The position numbers and the translations under genes were made by a program. DNA of 64,000 nucleotides from Paenibacillus sp. FSL R5-0341. GTDB taxonomy: Bacteria; Bacillota; Bacilli; Paenibacillales; Paenibacillaceae. Below, piece by piece: positions 25,514 through 33,564 of this stretch (position 1 is its first letter; each line of letters opens with the position of its first letter). The notes beneath the pieces were generated by a model that did not search any database, was not told where the DNA came from, and was given only the letters and a program-made list of their open reading frames with translations. The stretch covers positions 1-64,000 of the forward strand of contig NZ_CP150241.1 of the NCBI RefSeq assembly GCF_037975235.1, in the 5' to 3' direction.

Positions 25514-26485
25514 ATGTCCTTTCAACAGATTATGGGTCAACAAGCGGCCAAGCAAATGTTACAGAGCAGTTTGAGACGTCAGGCCATAAGCCATGCGTAT
25601 TTGTTTAGCGGGCCATCGGGTAGCGGGCAACGGAAGACGGCAATTACCTTTGCCAAGGCAATATTCTGTACAGAGCTTGAAGATGACGCATGCGGGCAGT
25701 GTCTCGAATGTCGTAAGGTGGAACATGGTAACCATCCGGATCTAACCATGCTTGCACCAGATGGAAACAACATTAAAATAGATCAAATCCGGGATCTGCA
25801 GCGTATCTTTTCATACCGATCCGAGGCAGGCCATCCCAAGGTATATATTATAGAACAAGCCGAGAAAATGACGGTGCAGGCAGCAAACAGTTTGCTGAAG
25901 TTTCTGGAGGAACCACAGGTTCCCGCAGTCGGCATCCTGATTACAGATAATGGACAGGCCATGTTGCCTACGATCCGTTCACGCTCCCAATTGGTGCCGT
26001 TCAGTGCATTGAATCCAGAGGAGATGTTGCAATCTCTGATTGAGGAAGGGCACCCTGCCAATCTGGCTCGCTCTGCCGTCCATTTAGCGTCAGGATTGGA
26101 AGCATGTAGAGAAATTCTCCAGCAGAATTGGTTTGCAGAAATTAGAAACGTAATGTTACAATTAGGGAAGGAGTCCCTGGGTAGAGGAAGTACATCATTG
26201 ATCTCTGCACAGCAGAAGCTTTTTAAAACCGGACTCTCTGAACACCTGGACATGTTACTAAGTTTGTTCCATCTATGGTTTAGGGACATGCTGTATGTTC
26301 AGTACGATAGGCATGAACATATCGTTTTTATAGATCAGTTAGACATGCTATCTCAGTTGGCACATACCCGCAGCACAGAGCAGTGGGTCTCCTATATGGA
26401 TATGGCCGCGGCATGCAGAAAAAAATTGCGTTTCAACGTCAATGGCCAGCTTTGTCTGGAGCAATTTTTGATCGGTTTGGCATAA
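25514..26485 (+). CDS. holB: DNA polymerase III delta' subunit
   Basis: Delta' is the stator of the clamp loader that opens and loads DnaN. The 323 residues have the AAA+ fold and the zinc-binding cysteines Cys52, Cys60, Cys63 and Cys66. The P-loop is degenerate (GPSGSGQRKT at 33-42, with Gln where the catalytic Lys is expected). This is normal for delta', which does not hydrolyse ATP. The sensor-1 region has SLLKFLEEP. GAGGAGG precedes ATG 25514. Confidence 0.95.
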   Translation: MSFQQIMGQQAAKQMLQSSLRRQAISHAYLFSGPSGSGQRKTAITFAKAIFCTELEDDACGQCLECRKVEHGNHPDLTMLAPDGNNIKIDQIRDLQRIFSYRSEAGHPKVYIIEQAEKMTVQAANSLLKFLEEPQVPAVGILITDNGQAMLPTIRSRSQLVPFSALNPEEMLQSLIEEGHPANLARSAVHLASGLEACREILQQNWFAEIRNVMLQLGKESLGRGSTSLISAQQKLFKTGLSEHLDMLLSLFHLWFRDMLYVQYDRHEHIVFIDQLDMLSQLAHTRSTEQWVSYMDMAAACRKKLRFNVNGQLCLEQFLIGLA

Positions 26486-26603
26486 GACTGGGAGAGGGCA
26501 AAGTTAGCTCCAATCATATGCAAACGGTTATAACTTCGGCCGGGTTCCCTAAGAAGACAGGGCTTCAGACGAAGTGGGGTTGGCTTACAAGGGGGTTAAT
26601 TTT

Positions 26604-27404
26604 TTGTACAGTGTAGTGGGTGTCCGTTTCAAAAAAGCGGGCAAAATTTATTACTTCGATCCCCTGGACCTTCCCATTGAGAAAGAAAACTGCGTTATCG
26701 TGGAGACAGCGCGGGGGGTTGAGTACGGTAAGGTTGTCGTAGGTAAGAAGGAAGTGGGCGAGTCCGATGTGGTGTTGCCGCTGAAGAAAGTCATCCGCGT
26801 TGCGGGCGAGACAGATGCCCGTGTAGTTGATGAGAACAAGCGTGCAGCCAAAGAAGCATTCGGTACTTGTTTAAATAAAATCAAAGACCATGGCCTCAAA
26901 ATGAAGCTGGTCGATGTGGAATTTACGTTTGATCGCAATAAAATCATATTTTATTTTACAGCTGAAGGAAGAGTTGATTTCCGGGAGCTGGTTAAGGATC
27001 TGGCAAGTATTTTCCGGACACGAATCGAGCTGAGACAGATTGGTGTACGTGATGAAGCGAAGATGCTTGGCGGAATCGGACCATGCGGCCGTGTGTTGTG
27101 TTGTTCTTCCTGGCTGGGAGACTTTGAGCCGGTATCAATCAAGATGGCTAAAGATCAGAGCCTGTCACTGAATCCGACGAAAATTTCAGGGTTGTGCGGA
27201 AGACTCATGTGCTGTCTGAAATTTGAGCATGATAACTATGAAAGTGTGAGAGAAGAACTTCCGGCTGTAGGCAAATTGGTCGTCACCTCATTGGGTGAAG
27301 GAAAAGTTGTCGGAATTAATGCCGGTAGCCGCACAGTCCATGTTCAACTGTTCGACATCAGTAAAGTCAAAGAACTTCCGCTGGATGACGTCGTTATCAA
27401 GTAA
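26604..27404 (+). CDS. ricT: RicT (YaaT), PSP1-domain regulator of RNA processing
   Basis: RicT works with RicA and RicF as the Y-complex, which guides RNase Y processing and promotes biofilm, competence and sporulation. From TTG 26604 it has 266 residues: MYSVVGVRFKKAGKIYYFDP at the start and the PSP1 domain with two Cys motifs, GPCGRVLCCSS and GLCGRLMCCLK, that bind the [4Fe-4S] clusters described for the family. TTG 26604 is chosen to match known RicT N-termini and lies about 9 bases after AAGGGGG. The upstream in-frame GTG at 26574 would add 10 residues. Confidence 0.94.
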   Translation: MYSVVGVRFKKAGKIYYFDPLDLPIEKENCVIVETARGVEYGKVVVGKKEVGESDVVLPLKKVIRVAGETDARVVDENKRAAKEAFGTCLNKIKDHGLKMKLVDVEFTFDRNKIIFYFTAEGRVDFRELVKDLASIFRTRIELRQIGVRDEAKMLGGIGPCGRVLCCSSWLGDFEPVSIKMAKDQSLSLNPTKISGLCGRLMCCLKFEHDNYESVREELPAVGKLVVTSLGEGKVVGINAGSRTVHVQLFDISKVKELPLDDVVIK

Positions 27405-27432
27405 ACCATAAAGGTTGCTTCGGGGTGGAAAC

Positions 27433-27801
27433 TTGGAAAAGAAAAATCTGTTTACGCACATTCATGAAATGGAAACCCAATTGGGTCAGTTGCACGGTGA
27501 TTTAGGAGAGTTAAAAATGATTGTGAAGGAGCTGCTTGAGGATAATCAGCGGCTTACCATCGAGAATGAGCAGTTACGCAAGCTGCTCAAGCGTGAGGCT
27601 CCGGCAGATCTGCCGATCTCCTCAGCACTTGCTCCCGTAGCAAGACCAGCAGGTCCGGCTACAGGTGAAGATGTTGTGGGTGAAGGGTATGATAACCTGG
27701 CCCGGTTGTATCACGAAGGCTTCCATATCTGCAACGTCTATTATGGACATCTGCGGACGGAAGGCGATTGTCTGTTCTGCCTGTCTTTTTTGAATAAATG
27801 A
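27433..27801 (+). CDS. yabA: Replication initiation control protein YabA
   Basis: YabA binds DnaA and DnaN and represses re-initiation. From TTG 27433 it has 122 residues: an N-terminal coiled coil (about 5-60, Leu heptads) for tetramerisation, a variable Ala/Pro linker (about 60-75) and the conserved zinc-binding C-terminus [20 protein letters not shown] to [13 protein letters not shown]. An earlier in-frame TTG at 27415 gives residues not found in the family. It closes the tmk-to-yabA run and is followed by a terminator. Confidence 0.95.
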   Translation: MEKKNLFTHIHEMETQLGQLHGDLGELKMIVKELLEDNQRLTIENEQLRKLLKREAPADLPISSALAPVARPAGPATGEDVVGEGYDNLARLYHEGFHICNVYYGHLRTEGDCLFCLSFLNK

Positions 27802-27805
27802 AGTG

Positions 27806-27833
27806 ACCGTAGGGATCCCCTACGGTTTTTTTT
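27806..27833 (+). terminator. Terminator after yabA
   Basis: A perfect 9-bp stem (27806-27814 with 27818-27826) has a 3-base loop and eight T. Confidence 0.93.
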
Positions 27834-27896
27834 CAAGGTTACAAACCTAAACTTAATGAACATGAGATATAGAGTACCGGAGGATGAGCGTAACAT

Positions 27897-28676
27897 ATGA
27901 AAGCAAATGAAGTAGTGTTACATGAGTCAGAGCGGATTGATGATCTGCTCTCTCATGATCTGAGAATCATTCAAAGTGATGAAGTATTCAGTTTTTCGAT
28001 GGATGCGGTATTGTTGGCTCGGTTTGCTTCCGTACCCAAACGGGGACGTGTACTTGATTTGTGTACAGGTAATGGGGTGGTTCCCATTCTGCTTACAACG
28101 CGTACGCAGGCTAGTCTGGAAGGGATTGAGATTCAGCCACGTTTGGCTGATATGGCGCGTCGCAGCGTGCAATTAAATGAACTGGACGAGTCGATTATGA
28201 TTCGTGAAGGTGATTTGCGAGAACTGGTGAAAGAAACGGGTCACGCTGTCTATGATGCAATAACGGTTAATCCCCCATACATGCCTCTGAATGGTAGTGA
28301 TCTCAAAATGAATACACACCAGGCAATGGCACGTCATGAGATCGGATGTACGCTGGAAGAAGTGATCCAGGCTTGCAGTCGACTTGTACGTAATGGGGGC
28401 AAAGTATCGATGGTTCACCGTCCACAGCGTCTTGCAGAGATTATCTCGCTCATGCGCGATTATAAGCTGGAGCCAAAACGGATTCGGATGGTACATCCCC
28501 GTGCTCATCTGGAAGCCAACATGGTATTAATTGAAGGAATGAAAGATGGTAAACCCGAAGTAAGGATGCTTCCTCCACTCATTGTCTACAATGAAGAGGG
28601 GAAATACTGTGATGAAATTATGGATATTTACTATGGTCAGCAGCATGCTGAGCGTACAACGAAGGGAGGACTTTAG
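27897..28676 (+). CDS. yabB: TrmN6-family tRNA1(Val) adenine-N6 methyltransferase (YabB)
   Basis: The 259-residue SAM-dependent methyltransferase has motif I VLDLCTGNGVVPIL near 51-64 and the catalytic NPPY (VNPPYMPLNG) near 125, typical of N6-adenine and N4-cytosine amino methylation. The TrmN6/YabB group modifies A37 of tRNA1(Val). The ATG at 27897 follows CGGAGGATG. rsmI starts at the base after its stop, so the two are coupled; the GIY-YIG gene yazA that sits between them in B. subtilis is absent. The substrate is inferred. Confidence 0.88.
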   Translation: MKANEVVLHESERIDDLLSHDLRIIQSDEVFSFSMDAVLLARFASVPKRGRVLDLCTGNGVVPILLTTRTQASLEGIEIQPRLADMARRSVQLNELDESIMIREGDLRELVKETGHAVYDAITVNPPYMPLNGSDLKMNTHQAMARHEIGCTLEEVIQACSRLVRNGGKVSMVHRPQRLAEIISLMRDYKLEPKRIRMVHPRAHLEANMVLIEGMKDGKPEVRMLPPLIVYNEEGKYCDEIMDIYYGQQHAERTTKGGL

Positions 28677-29561
28677 ATGACTTTGCATATTCAGAAAAGT
28701 TATGCGGAGCAGCCTGAAGGATCAGGTAAGCTGTATCTGGTTGGAACACCCATTGGTAATCTGGAGGATATGACCTTCCGGGCAATCAAGACTTTGCAGA
28801 GCTGTGACATCATTGCAGCAGAAGATACACGCCAGACTCGAAAGCTGCTTACCCATTTTGAGATTACACCGTCCATGTTGTTTAGTTATCACGAGCATAA
28901 TAAGGGAGCAAGTGGCCCTGAACTGATACGCTATATAATAGAAGGAAAAAATCTGGCACTCGTCAGTGATGCCGGTCTGCCAGCCATTTCGGACCCTGGT
29001 TCCGACCTTGTGCAGCTTGCGCTGCAAGCCGGAATAACGGTTATTCCCATCCCTGGACCCAATGCTGCGTTGTCTGCTCTGATCGTGTCCGGATTACCGA
29101 CGGAGCGTTTTACATTCGGCGGTTTTTTGCCGCGGGAGAAAAAGGACATGCGAAAAGTGCTGGAGGCTTTTGACGAATCCAACGGGACTTTGTTATTTTA
29201 TGAATCACCTCACCGTATCCGAAAAACATTAGTCCACCTCGAAGAAATTTTGGGTGATCGCTCGATTGTCCTGGCTCGTGAACTAACCAAGCGTCATGAA
29301 GAGTTCGCAAGGGGGAGTGTGAAGGAATGCATAGACTGGCTTGAAGAGCACCCACCTCTTGGCGAGTACTGTTTGCTGGTAGAAGGCATTAAGGAAGAGG
29401 AGCGTAAGGCTGAGCGCGAAGCATGGTGGCAGCTCATGTCACTTGCGGATCACGTCAGCCATTATGAGGGTGAAGGACATAACCGTAAAGATGCGATGAA
29501 AAAAACGGCAACCGATCGTGGTCTGACGAAGCGGGATGTATATAATGCGTTAATCGAGTAG
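28677..29561 (+). CDS. rsmI: 16S rRNA 2'-O-methyltransferase RsmI
   Basis: RsmI methylates the 2'-OH of C1402 in 16S rRNA. The 294-residue tetrapyrrole-methylase-fold protein has GTPIGNLEDMTFRAI near 23-37, AAEDTRQTRKLL, SDAGLPAISDPG and the VIPIPGPNAALSALIVSGLP motif. The ATG at 28677 is immediately after the trmN stop, with GGAGGA inside that gene as Shine-Dalgarno. The length is slightly above the Bacillus protein (292). Confidence 0.95.
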   Translation: MTLHIQKSYAEQPEGSGKLYLVGTPIGNLEDMTFRAIKTLQSCDIIAAEDTRQTRKLLTHFEITPSMLFSYHEHNKGASGPELIRYIIEGKNLALVSDAGLPAISDPGSDLVQLALQAGITVIPIPGPNAALSALIVSGLPTERFTFGGFLPREKKDMRKVLEAFDESNGTLLFYESPHRIRKTLVHLEEILGDRSIVLARELTKRHEEFARGSVKECIDWLEEHPPLGEYCLLVEGIKEEERKAEREAWWQLMSLADHVSHYEGEGHNRKDAMKKTATDRGLTKRDVYNALIE

Positions 29562-29739
29562 CTAAACTAAACAAATATCTTCTGTAATGGGGAACATAAC
29601 CTGAAAAGAACCTTATACCCAACCTTAGTGGAATCTTAAAAAAGCAGAGCGGTTCAAAAAAACTCCAAATAAAATTTACCGCTCTCTCCCATTTGGCGTG
29701 TGACAGACCCGTTTTGGGTAATGGAACCCATAACAGGGC

Positions 29740-29780
29740 AAAAAAATACCTTCCACGGTGGGGTTCACACCGGGAAGGCC
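29740..29780 (-). terminator. Terminator of abrB (minus strand)
   Basis: On the minus strand CCTTCCCGGTG pairs with CACCGTGGAAGG around an 8-base loop (one bulge) and is followed by seven T. It lies about 65 bases past the abrB stop. Confidence 0.8.
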
Positions 29781-29843
29781 ATTAAGGAATATTAAAAAGG
29801 TTAGAAATAACAATTTAGATAAGTCCAGTATACCTGTTTTTTC

Positions 29844-30098
29844 TTATTTTGTCACAGGTGCAGGGATTTCGGAAATACATTCGTTACAAACAATTTTACC
29901 TTTGAAGTAAGTAACGTTCTCTGCATTACCACAGAAGATACAAGCAGGCTCGTATTTTTTCAACATGATGCGCTCGCCGTCAACATAGATTTCCAGAGCA
30001 TCTTTTTCACCAATACCGAGCGTACGGCGCAATTCGATTGGAATAACTACCCGTCCCAGTTCGTCCACTTTTCTTACAATACCTGTTGATTTCATCAT
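29844..30098 (-). CDS. abrB: Transition-state regulator AbrB
   Basis: AbrB is a DNA-binding repressor of post-exponential genes. The N-terminal swapped-hairpin beta-barrel is nearly identical to Bacillus (STGIVRKVDELGRVVIPIEL, RRTLGIGEKDALEIYVDGE). The C-terminal 35 residues differ: two CxxC pairs (CIFCGN and CNECIS) suggest a zinc ribbon, in place of the B. subtilis multimerisation region. Two adjacent ATGs (30098 and 30095) could start it; the Shine-Dalgarno GAGAGGAG is about 12 bases away. It is transcribed leftwards with a perfect Spo0A box at 30139-30145 upstream. Confidence 0.93.
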   Translation of the reverse strand: MMKSTGIVRKVDELGRVVIPIELRRTLGIGEKDALEIYVDGERIMLKKYEPACIFCGNAENVTYFKGKIVCNECISEIPAPVTK

Positions 30099-30138
30099 TA
30101 TAATCAGTGCTCCTCTCAGCTAACTATCATTGTCATTA

Positions 30139-30145
30139 TTCGACA
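30139..30145 (-). promoter_or_regulatory. Spo0A box upstream of abrB
   Basis: TTCGACA (TGTCGAA on the minus strand) is a perfect 7-base 0A box, about 40 bases upstream of abrB. Spo0A-P repression of abrB is known in B. subtilis; that it holds here is inferred. Confidence 0.65.
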
Positions 30146-30294
30146 TTATTTTATGTTTTATGATACTCATCATACCAACGATTCCCAAAACAGTCAACCT
30201 TAAAATTAGCTTAAAATTAAGGCTGTTTTTCACAAGGTTACTGGTGGTAAGGGATTGTAAGCCGTTTTTCGTATTTAAACATCAATGTCAGCTT

Positions 30295-30354
30295 TGTCGA
30301 TTTGGAAAACGACAAAACTACGTTATTCGACAAAGTTCGTCATTTTGTGTCGAA
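30295..30354. promoter_or_regulatory. Cluster of Spo0A boxes between abrB and the HD hydrolase gene
   Basis: Four 0A-box matches lie in 60 bases: TGTCGAT 30295-30301 (one mismatch), TTCGACA 30326-30332 (perfect), TTCGTCA 30336-30342 (one mismatch) and TGTCGAA 30348-30354 (perfect). They end about 60 bases before the HD hydrolase gene and could act on either divergent gene. Confidence 0.6.
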
Positions 30355-30415
30355 TCTTTGGTGAATTGTAGAGATCAAAGCGTTAATATAAGAGAAATTA
30401 AAGGAGTGAGTCGAT

Positions 30416-31693
30416 ATGGAACAACGTTTAACGGAAGAGAAAGTGTTTAAAGATCCGGTACATAATTATATTCACGTGCAAGATCCAGTTATATGGGAGT
30501 TAATTAACACTCCCGAGTTTCAGCGTTTACGCCGGATTCGGCAGTTGGGAACTTCTTACCTTACCTTTCATGGGGCAGAGCATAGTCGTTTCTCACATTC
30601 ACTGGGTGTTTATGAGATTACGCGAAAGATCATTTCTCAATTTGAAAGAAGTCATTATTCGGATTGGCCGAAGGAAGAAAAGATTGTAGCTCTGTGCGCA
30701 GCTTTACTTCATGATCTTGGGCATGGGCCATTCTCTCACTCCATCGAGGAAGCTTTTGACATGAATCACGAAGATTGGACTTGTCGCATCATTACAGGTG
30801 ATACCGAAGTAGGGGCGATCTTAAGACGGTATGCTCCTGATTTTCCTGAGAAAGTGGCTTCTGTAATTCAAAAAACGTATGAGCAGCCGATTGTGGTCAA
30901 TCTGGTAACCAGTCCTCTTGATGCGGACCGAATGGATTACTTGCTCAGGGATGCTTATTTTACAGGAGTAAACTACGGAACAATCGACCTTGATCGTATC
31001 CTTCGCATGCTGCGCCCTTATCATGGACGGATTGTAGTCAAAGATTCAGGCATGCATGCTGTAGAGGATTACTTAATGTCTCGGTATCAGATGTATTGGC
31101 AGATTTACTTCCATCCGGTAACCCGTAGTTCCGAAATTATATTGCGGCAAATATTCAAGCGAGCGAAAACACTGATACATGAAGGTTTTCAATTCCGCTT
31201 CATGATCGATCCACTACCTCAATTATTTGAAGGAGAACTTTCGGTAGAGGAATATTTACAGTTGGATGAAGCTTTGATTCAGACGGCATTTACGCAGTGG
31301 CGCAAGGAGGACGATGCTGTTCTGAGTGAGTTATGCGAACGTTTTATGGATCGCAAGTTATATAAGTATGTAGAGCTTGAACAGACCGACTTGACAATGA
31401 TGGAAGAGATTCGGGAAGCTTTTGTTCAGGCAGGTCTCAATCCCGAATATGATCTTGAAATTGATTTTCCGTCGGATAATCCGTATGATGTGTTTCGTCC
31501 GGATGAATCTACGGATAAGCAGATTCTGCTGCTCGATCGACAGGACAAGTTACATGAGTTGTCAGAGGTATCCGACATTGTCCGTTCCATCAGTGGGCTG
31601 CATCGGGGAAAACATCATTTGTATTACCCGCAAAACAAGGTGGATGCGATTATTCACGAATTACCGTCCCATATACGCCCCTATTTCTTGTAA
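30416..31693 (+). CDS. ywfO: HD-domain phosphohydrolase (YwfO/dGTPase-like)
   Basis: The 425-residue protein belongs to the HD superfamily of (d)NTP hydrolases and looks like B. subtilis YwfO (433 residues). KVFKDPVHNYIHV lies near the N-terminus, then RLRRIRQLGTSYLTFHGAEH SRFSHSLG, the HD pair at 99-100 (HDLGHGPFSHS) and DADRMDYLLRDAYFTG. Metal ligands are complete. The substrate is unknown here; relatives act on dGTP or ppGpp-type nucleotides. AAGGAGTGAG precedes ATG 30416. It occupies the place where B. subtilis has metS, between abrB and tatD. Confidence 0.88.
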   Translation: MEQRLTEEKVFKDPVHNYIHVQDPVIWELINTPEFQRLRRIRQLGTSYLTFHGAEHSRFSHSLGVYEITRKIISQFERSHYSDWPKEEKIVALCAALLHDLGHGPFSHSIEEAFDMNHEDWTCRIITGDTEVGAILRRYAPDFPEKVASVIQKTYEQPIVVNLVTSPLDADRMDYLLRDAYFTGVNYGTIDLDRILRMLRPYHGRIVVKDSGMHAVEDYLMSRYQMYWQIYFHPVTRSSEIILRQIFKRAKTLIHEGFQFRFMIDPLPQLFEGELSVEEYLQLDEALIQTAFTQWRKEDDAVLSELCERFMDRKLYKYVELEQTDLTMMEEIREAFVQAGLNPEYDLEIDFPSDNPYDVFRPDESTDKQILLLDRQDKLHELSEVSDIVRSISGLHRGKHHLYYPQNKVDAIIHELPSHIRPYFL

Positions 31694-32025
31694 TGGTGAA
31701 GATACAACTTGGTGAAGAATTTCGATATCAAAACACTTTCTAAAAGAGCTATTTTTCATGATACAGTAATCTGCTTTAATGGGGAGTATATGTAGATCGA
31801 CATAATTTTGTAAAAGAAAGTAGGTTGAGTCATCATAAGTAGCGATATATAGATCTAAATATCCGTGTATCTTCTATATATTGTAGTTTGTGAAGAAATG
31901 AGAGTAATGATGGGCAATCCACGGATTTTTAAAATTTTCTTTACGCAGCATTAAAATAATGGATTTTCTAAATTAAATTTCCAAGAGAAGATAGTCGTTA
32001 GTTCGACATGAAGGGAGATATAAAC
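31694..32025 (+). other. Intergenic region before tatD
   Basis: About 330 very AT-rich bases. No gene, terminator with a clear U run or good promoter could be read with confidence. Confidence 0.4.
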
Positions 32026-32796
32026 ATGATGCTGTTCGACACACATACACATCTGGATGCACCACAATTCGACGAGGACCGCGAGGACATGATTCAGCGT
32101 GCTGTGGACGCCGGGGTTGGTCGCATGATCAACATTGGCTTTAACCGGGAGACGATTCCAACGACAATGAAACTGGCCGAAACGTATGACTTTATATATG
32201 CAGCTGTAGGGTGGCATCCGGTAGATGCGATCTCGATGCAGGAGGGCGATCTGGAGTGGATTGCATCTTTATGCAAGCATGAAAAAGTAGTTGCAATCGG
32301 TGAGATTGGATTGGATTATCACTGGGATACTTCACCGAAGGAAGTGCAGCATCGCGTATTACGACAACAGATTGCATTGGCTCGTGAAGTGAACATGCCA
32401 ATTGTCATCCATAATCGGGATGCACACGAGGATATTATAAGAATTTTGCGTGAAGAGAAGGCGGGCGAGGTTGGCGGTGTGATGCACTCGTTCTCCGGCA
32501 GCTGGGAAACCGCGAAAAGTTGTCTCGATATGGGCTTCCATCTGTCCTTCGGAGGTCCAATCACATTCAAAAATGCAAAGCAGCCAAAAGAGGTTCTGGA
32601 GAAGGTTCCTATGGACCGGTTTTTCATTGAGACAGATGCGCCATATTTGACACCTCATCCGTACCGTGGAAAACGAAATGAGACAGCGCATGTACGTCTG
32701 GTTGCAGAGGCAGCTGCGGAAATTAAAGGCATTTCGGTAGAGGAAATTGCTGCAATAACCACCAAAAATGCCATGGAACGATTTGGGATTCGTTAA
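32026..32796 (+). CDS. tatD: TatD-family metal-dependent deoxyribonuclease
   Basis: From ATG 32026 it has 256 residues in a TIM-barrel metal-dependent hydrolase fold. It opens with the metal-binding FDTHTHLD; GEIGLDYHWD near 90 and IETDAPYLTPHPYRGKRNE near 200-218 supply the other ligands. TatD enzymes are 3'-5' DNA exonucleases linked to DNA repair. An in-frame ATG at 32008 overlaps the Shine-Dalgarno AAGGGAG, so 32026 (or 32029) is preferred. It lies where B. subtilis has yabD, just before yabE. Confidence 0.94.
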   Translation: MMLFDTHTHLDAPQFDEDREDMIQRAVDAGVGRMINIGFNRETIPTTMKLAETYDFIYAAVGWHPVDAISMQEGDLEWIASLCKHEKVVAIGEIGLDYHWDTSPKEVQHRVLRQQIALAREVNMPIVIHNRDAHEDIIRILREEKAGEVGGVMHSFSGSWETAKSCLDMGFHLSFGGPITFKNAKQPKEVLEKVPMDRFFIETDAPYLTPHPYRGKRNETAHVRLVAEAAAEIKGISVEEIAAITTKNAMERFGIR

Positions 32797-33039
32797 AAAA
32801 ACGAGTAAATCAGGTGAAAAAGGGAGTTAAGCGGAGTTAATTTGCTCTTTGATCCAAATAAATCAAGAATATTACAATATTTTAACCAAATATTCAGAAA
32901 AACGTACTTGATCAACGCTTTACAACATGCATCAAAACAGGATATCATCTTTTCAGTGAATTGTTGTGCGGAAAATTGGACAGATGTTCGGGGGATGAAC
33001 AAAGGGACACTTTCCGAGGAAGCAACATTACTTTCATGA
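32797..33039 (+). other. Spacer between tatD and the riboswitch
   Basis: About 240 AT-rich bases that should hold the promoter of the riboswitch transcript. I could not assign the -35 and -10 with confidence. No gene is seen. Confidence 0.35.
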
Positions 33040-33285
33040 ATCAGTCTCGCTGAGTCTCCGTTAACGGAGAGCGGGGGAACCAATAGGGCTTAAACATCGG
33101 TGTATTTGGCCGGTGCGCATCATTCGCTGACCCAAAAGCAGCGAAAGGATCTGCGAAGCCGTATTTGATTTCTTCTTTGGGTCTCGGGGTGAATTCAAGG
33201 GCGTCCGCCATGAGCGGGTGACCTAAGATAGGGCGGCTCTCTTTCGCCCGAACCCGACAGCTAACCTCGCAAGCGGAAAAAGAGA
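33040..33285 (+). ncRNA. Cyclic di-AMP riboswitch (ydaO-yuaA leader)
   Basis: The conserved blocks of the ydaO/yuaA aptamer occur in order: GGGGAACCAATAGGG near 33073-33088, CGGGGTGAATTC near 33185-33196, GCGGGTGACC near 33214-33224 and the 3' block CCCGACAGCTAACCTCGCAA near 33253-33272. The end AGCG (33272-33275) pairs with CGCT (33048-33051) as the closing stem. In known cases cyclic di-AMP binding favours termination and so turns genes off. A terminator follows at 33330-33371. The likely target is yabE, a wall-active protein class often under this riboswitch. Confidence 0.92.
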
Positions 33286-33329
33286 GGCAACCTCGTGCAT
33301 GAATTTCCGATATTCAGAATCATTCGGAA

Positions 33330-33371
33330 GCCACGAAAGAGTTCCTCTTACACTCTTTCTTTGGCTTTTTT
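33330..33371 (+). terminator. Riboswitch expression-platform terminator
   Basis: GCCA and GAAAGAGT (33330-33342) pair with ACTCTTTC and TGGC (33352-33365) with a small internal mismatch, then six T and a second T-rich run. It lies about 45 bases after the aptamer, suited to ligand-controlled termination. Confidence 0.85.
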
Positions 33372-33428
33372 GTTTTTGAATAAAAGAAATGTTGTCATCA
33401 TACGGTAGGTATTCAGGAGGATGACATC

Positions 33429-33491
33429 ATGTTGCGAAGATTGATTCATGGTGCAGAACCGGATTATGTTGGTCCAATCTGTGTTCTGTAG
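33429..33491 (+). CDS. Short leader ORF (20 residues) ahead of yabE
   Basis: ATG 33429 lies 8 bases after a strong AGGAGG (33415-33420). The frame is MLRRLIHGAEPDYVGPICVL then TAG. It falls after the riboswitch terminator and about 70 bases before the yabE start. It is too short for family recognition. It could be a leader peptide, or its ribosome site could affect yabE. An extended -10 (TGG-TATAGT, 33498-33506) starts just after it. Confidence 0.4.
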   Translation: MLRRLIHGAEPDYVGPICVL

Positions 33492-33564
33492 AAAATTTGG
33501 TATAGTCACGTCAAAGACATCATGCATTACTTTAGACGACGAGGCTATGAAGGAGGACGGAGAA

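Noticed and set aside
25610..25640. Degenerate P-loop in HolB as sign of a broken gene
   Set aside because: Delta' subunits normally lack a functional Walker Lys; the zinc Cys and length are intact.
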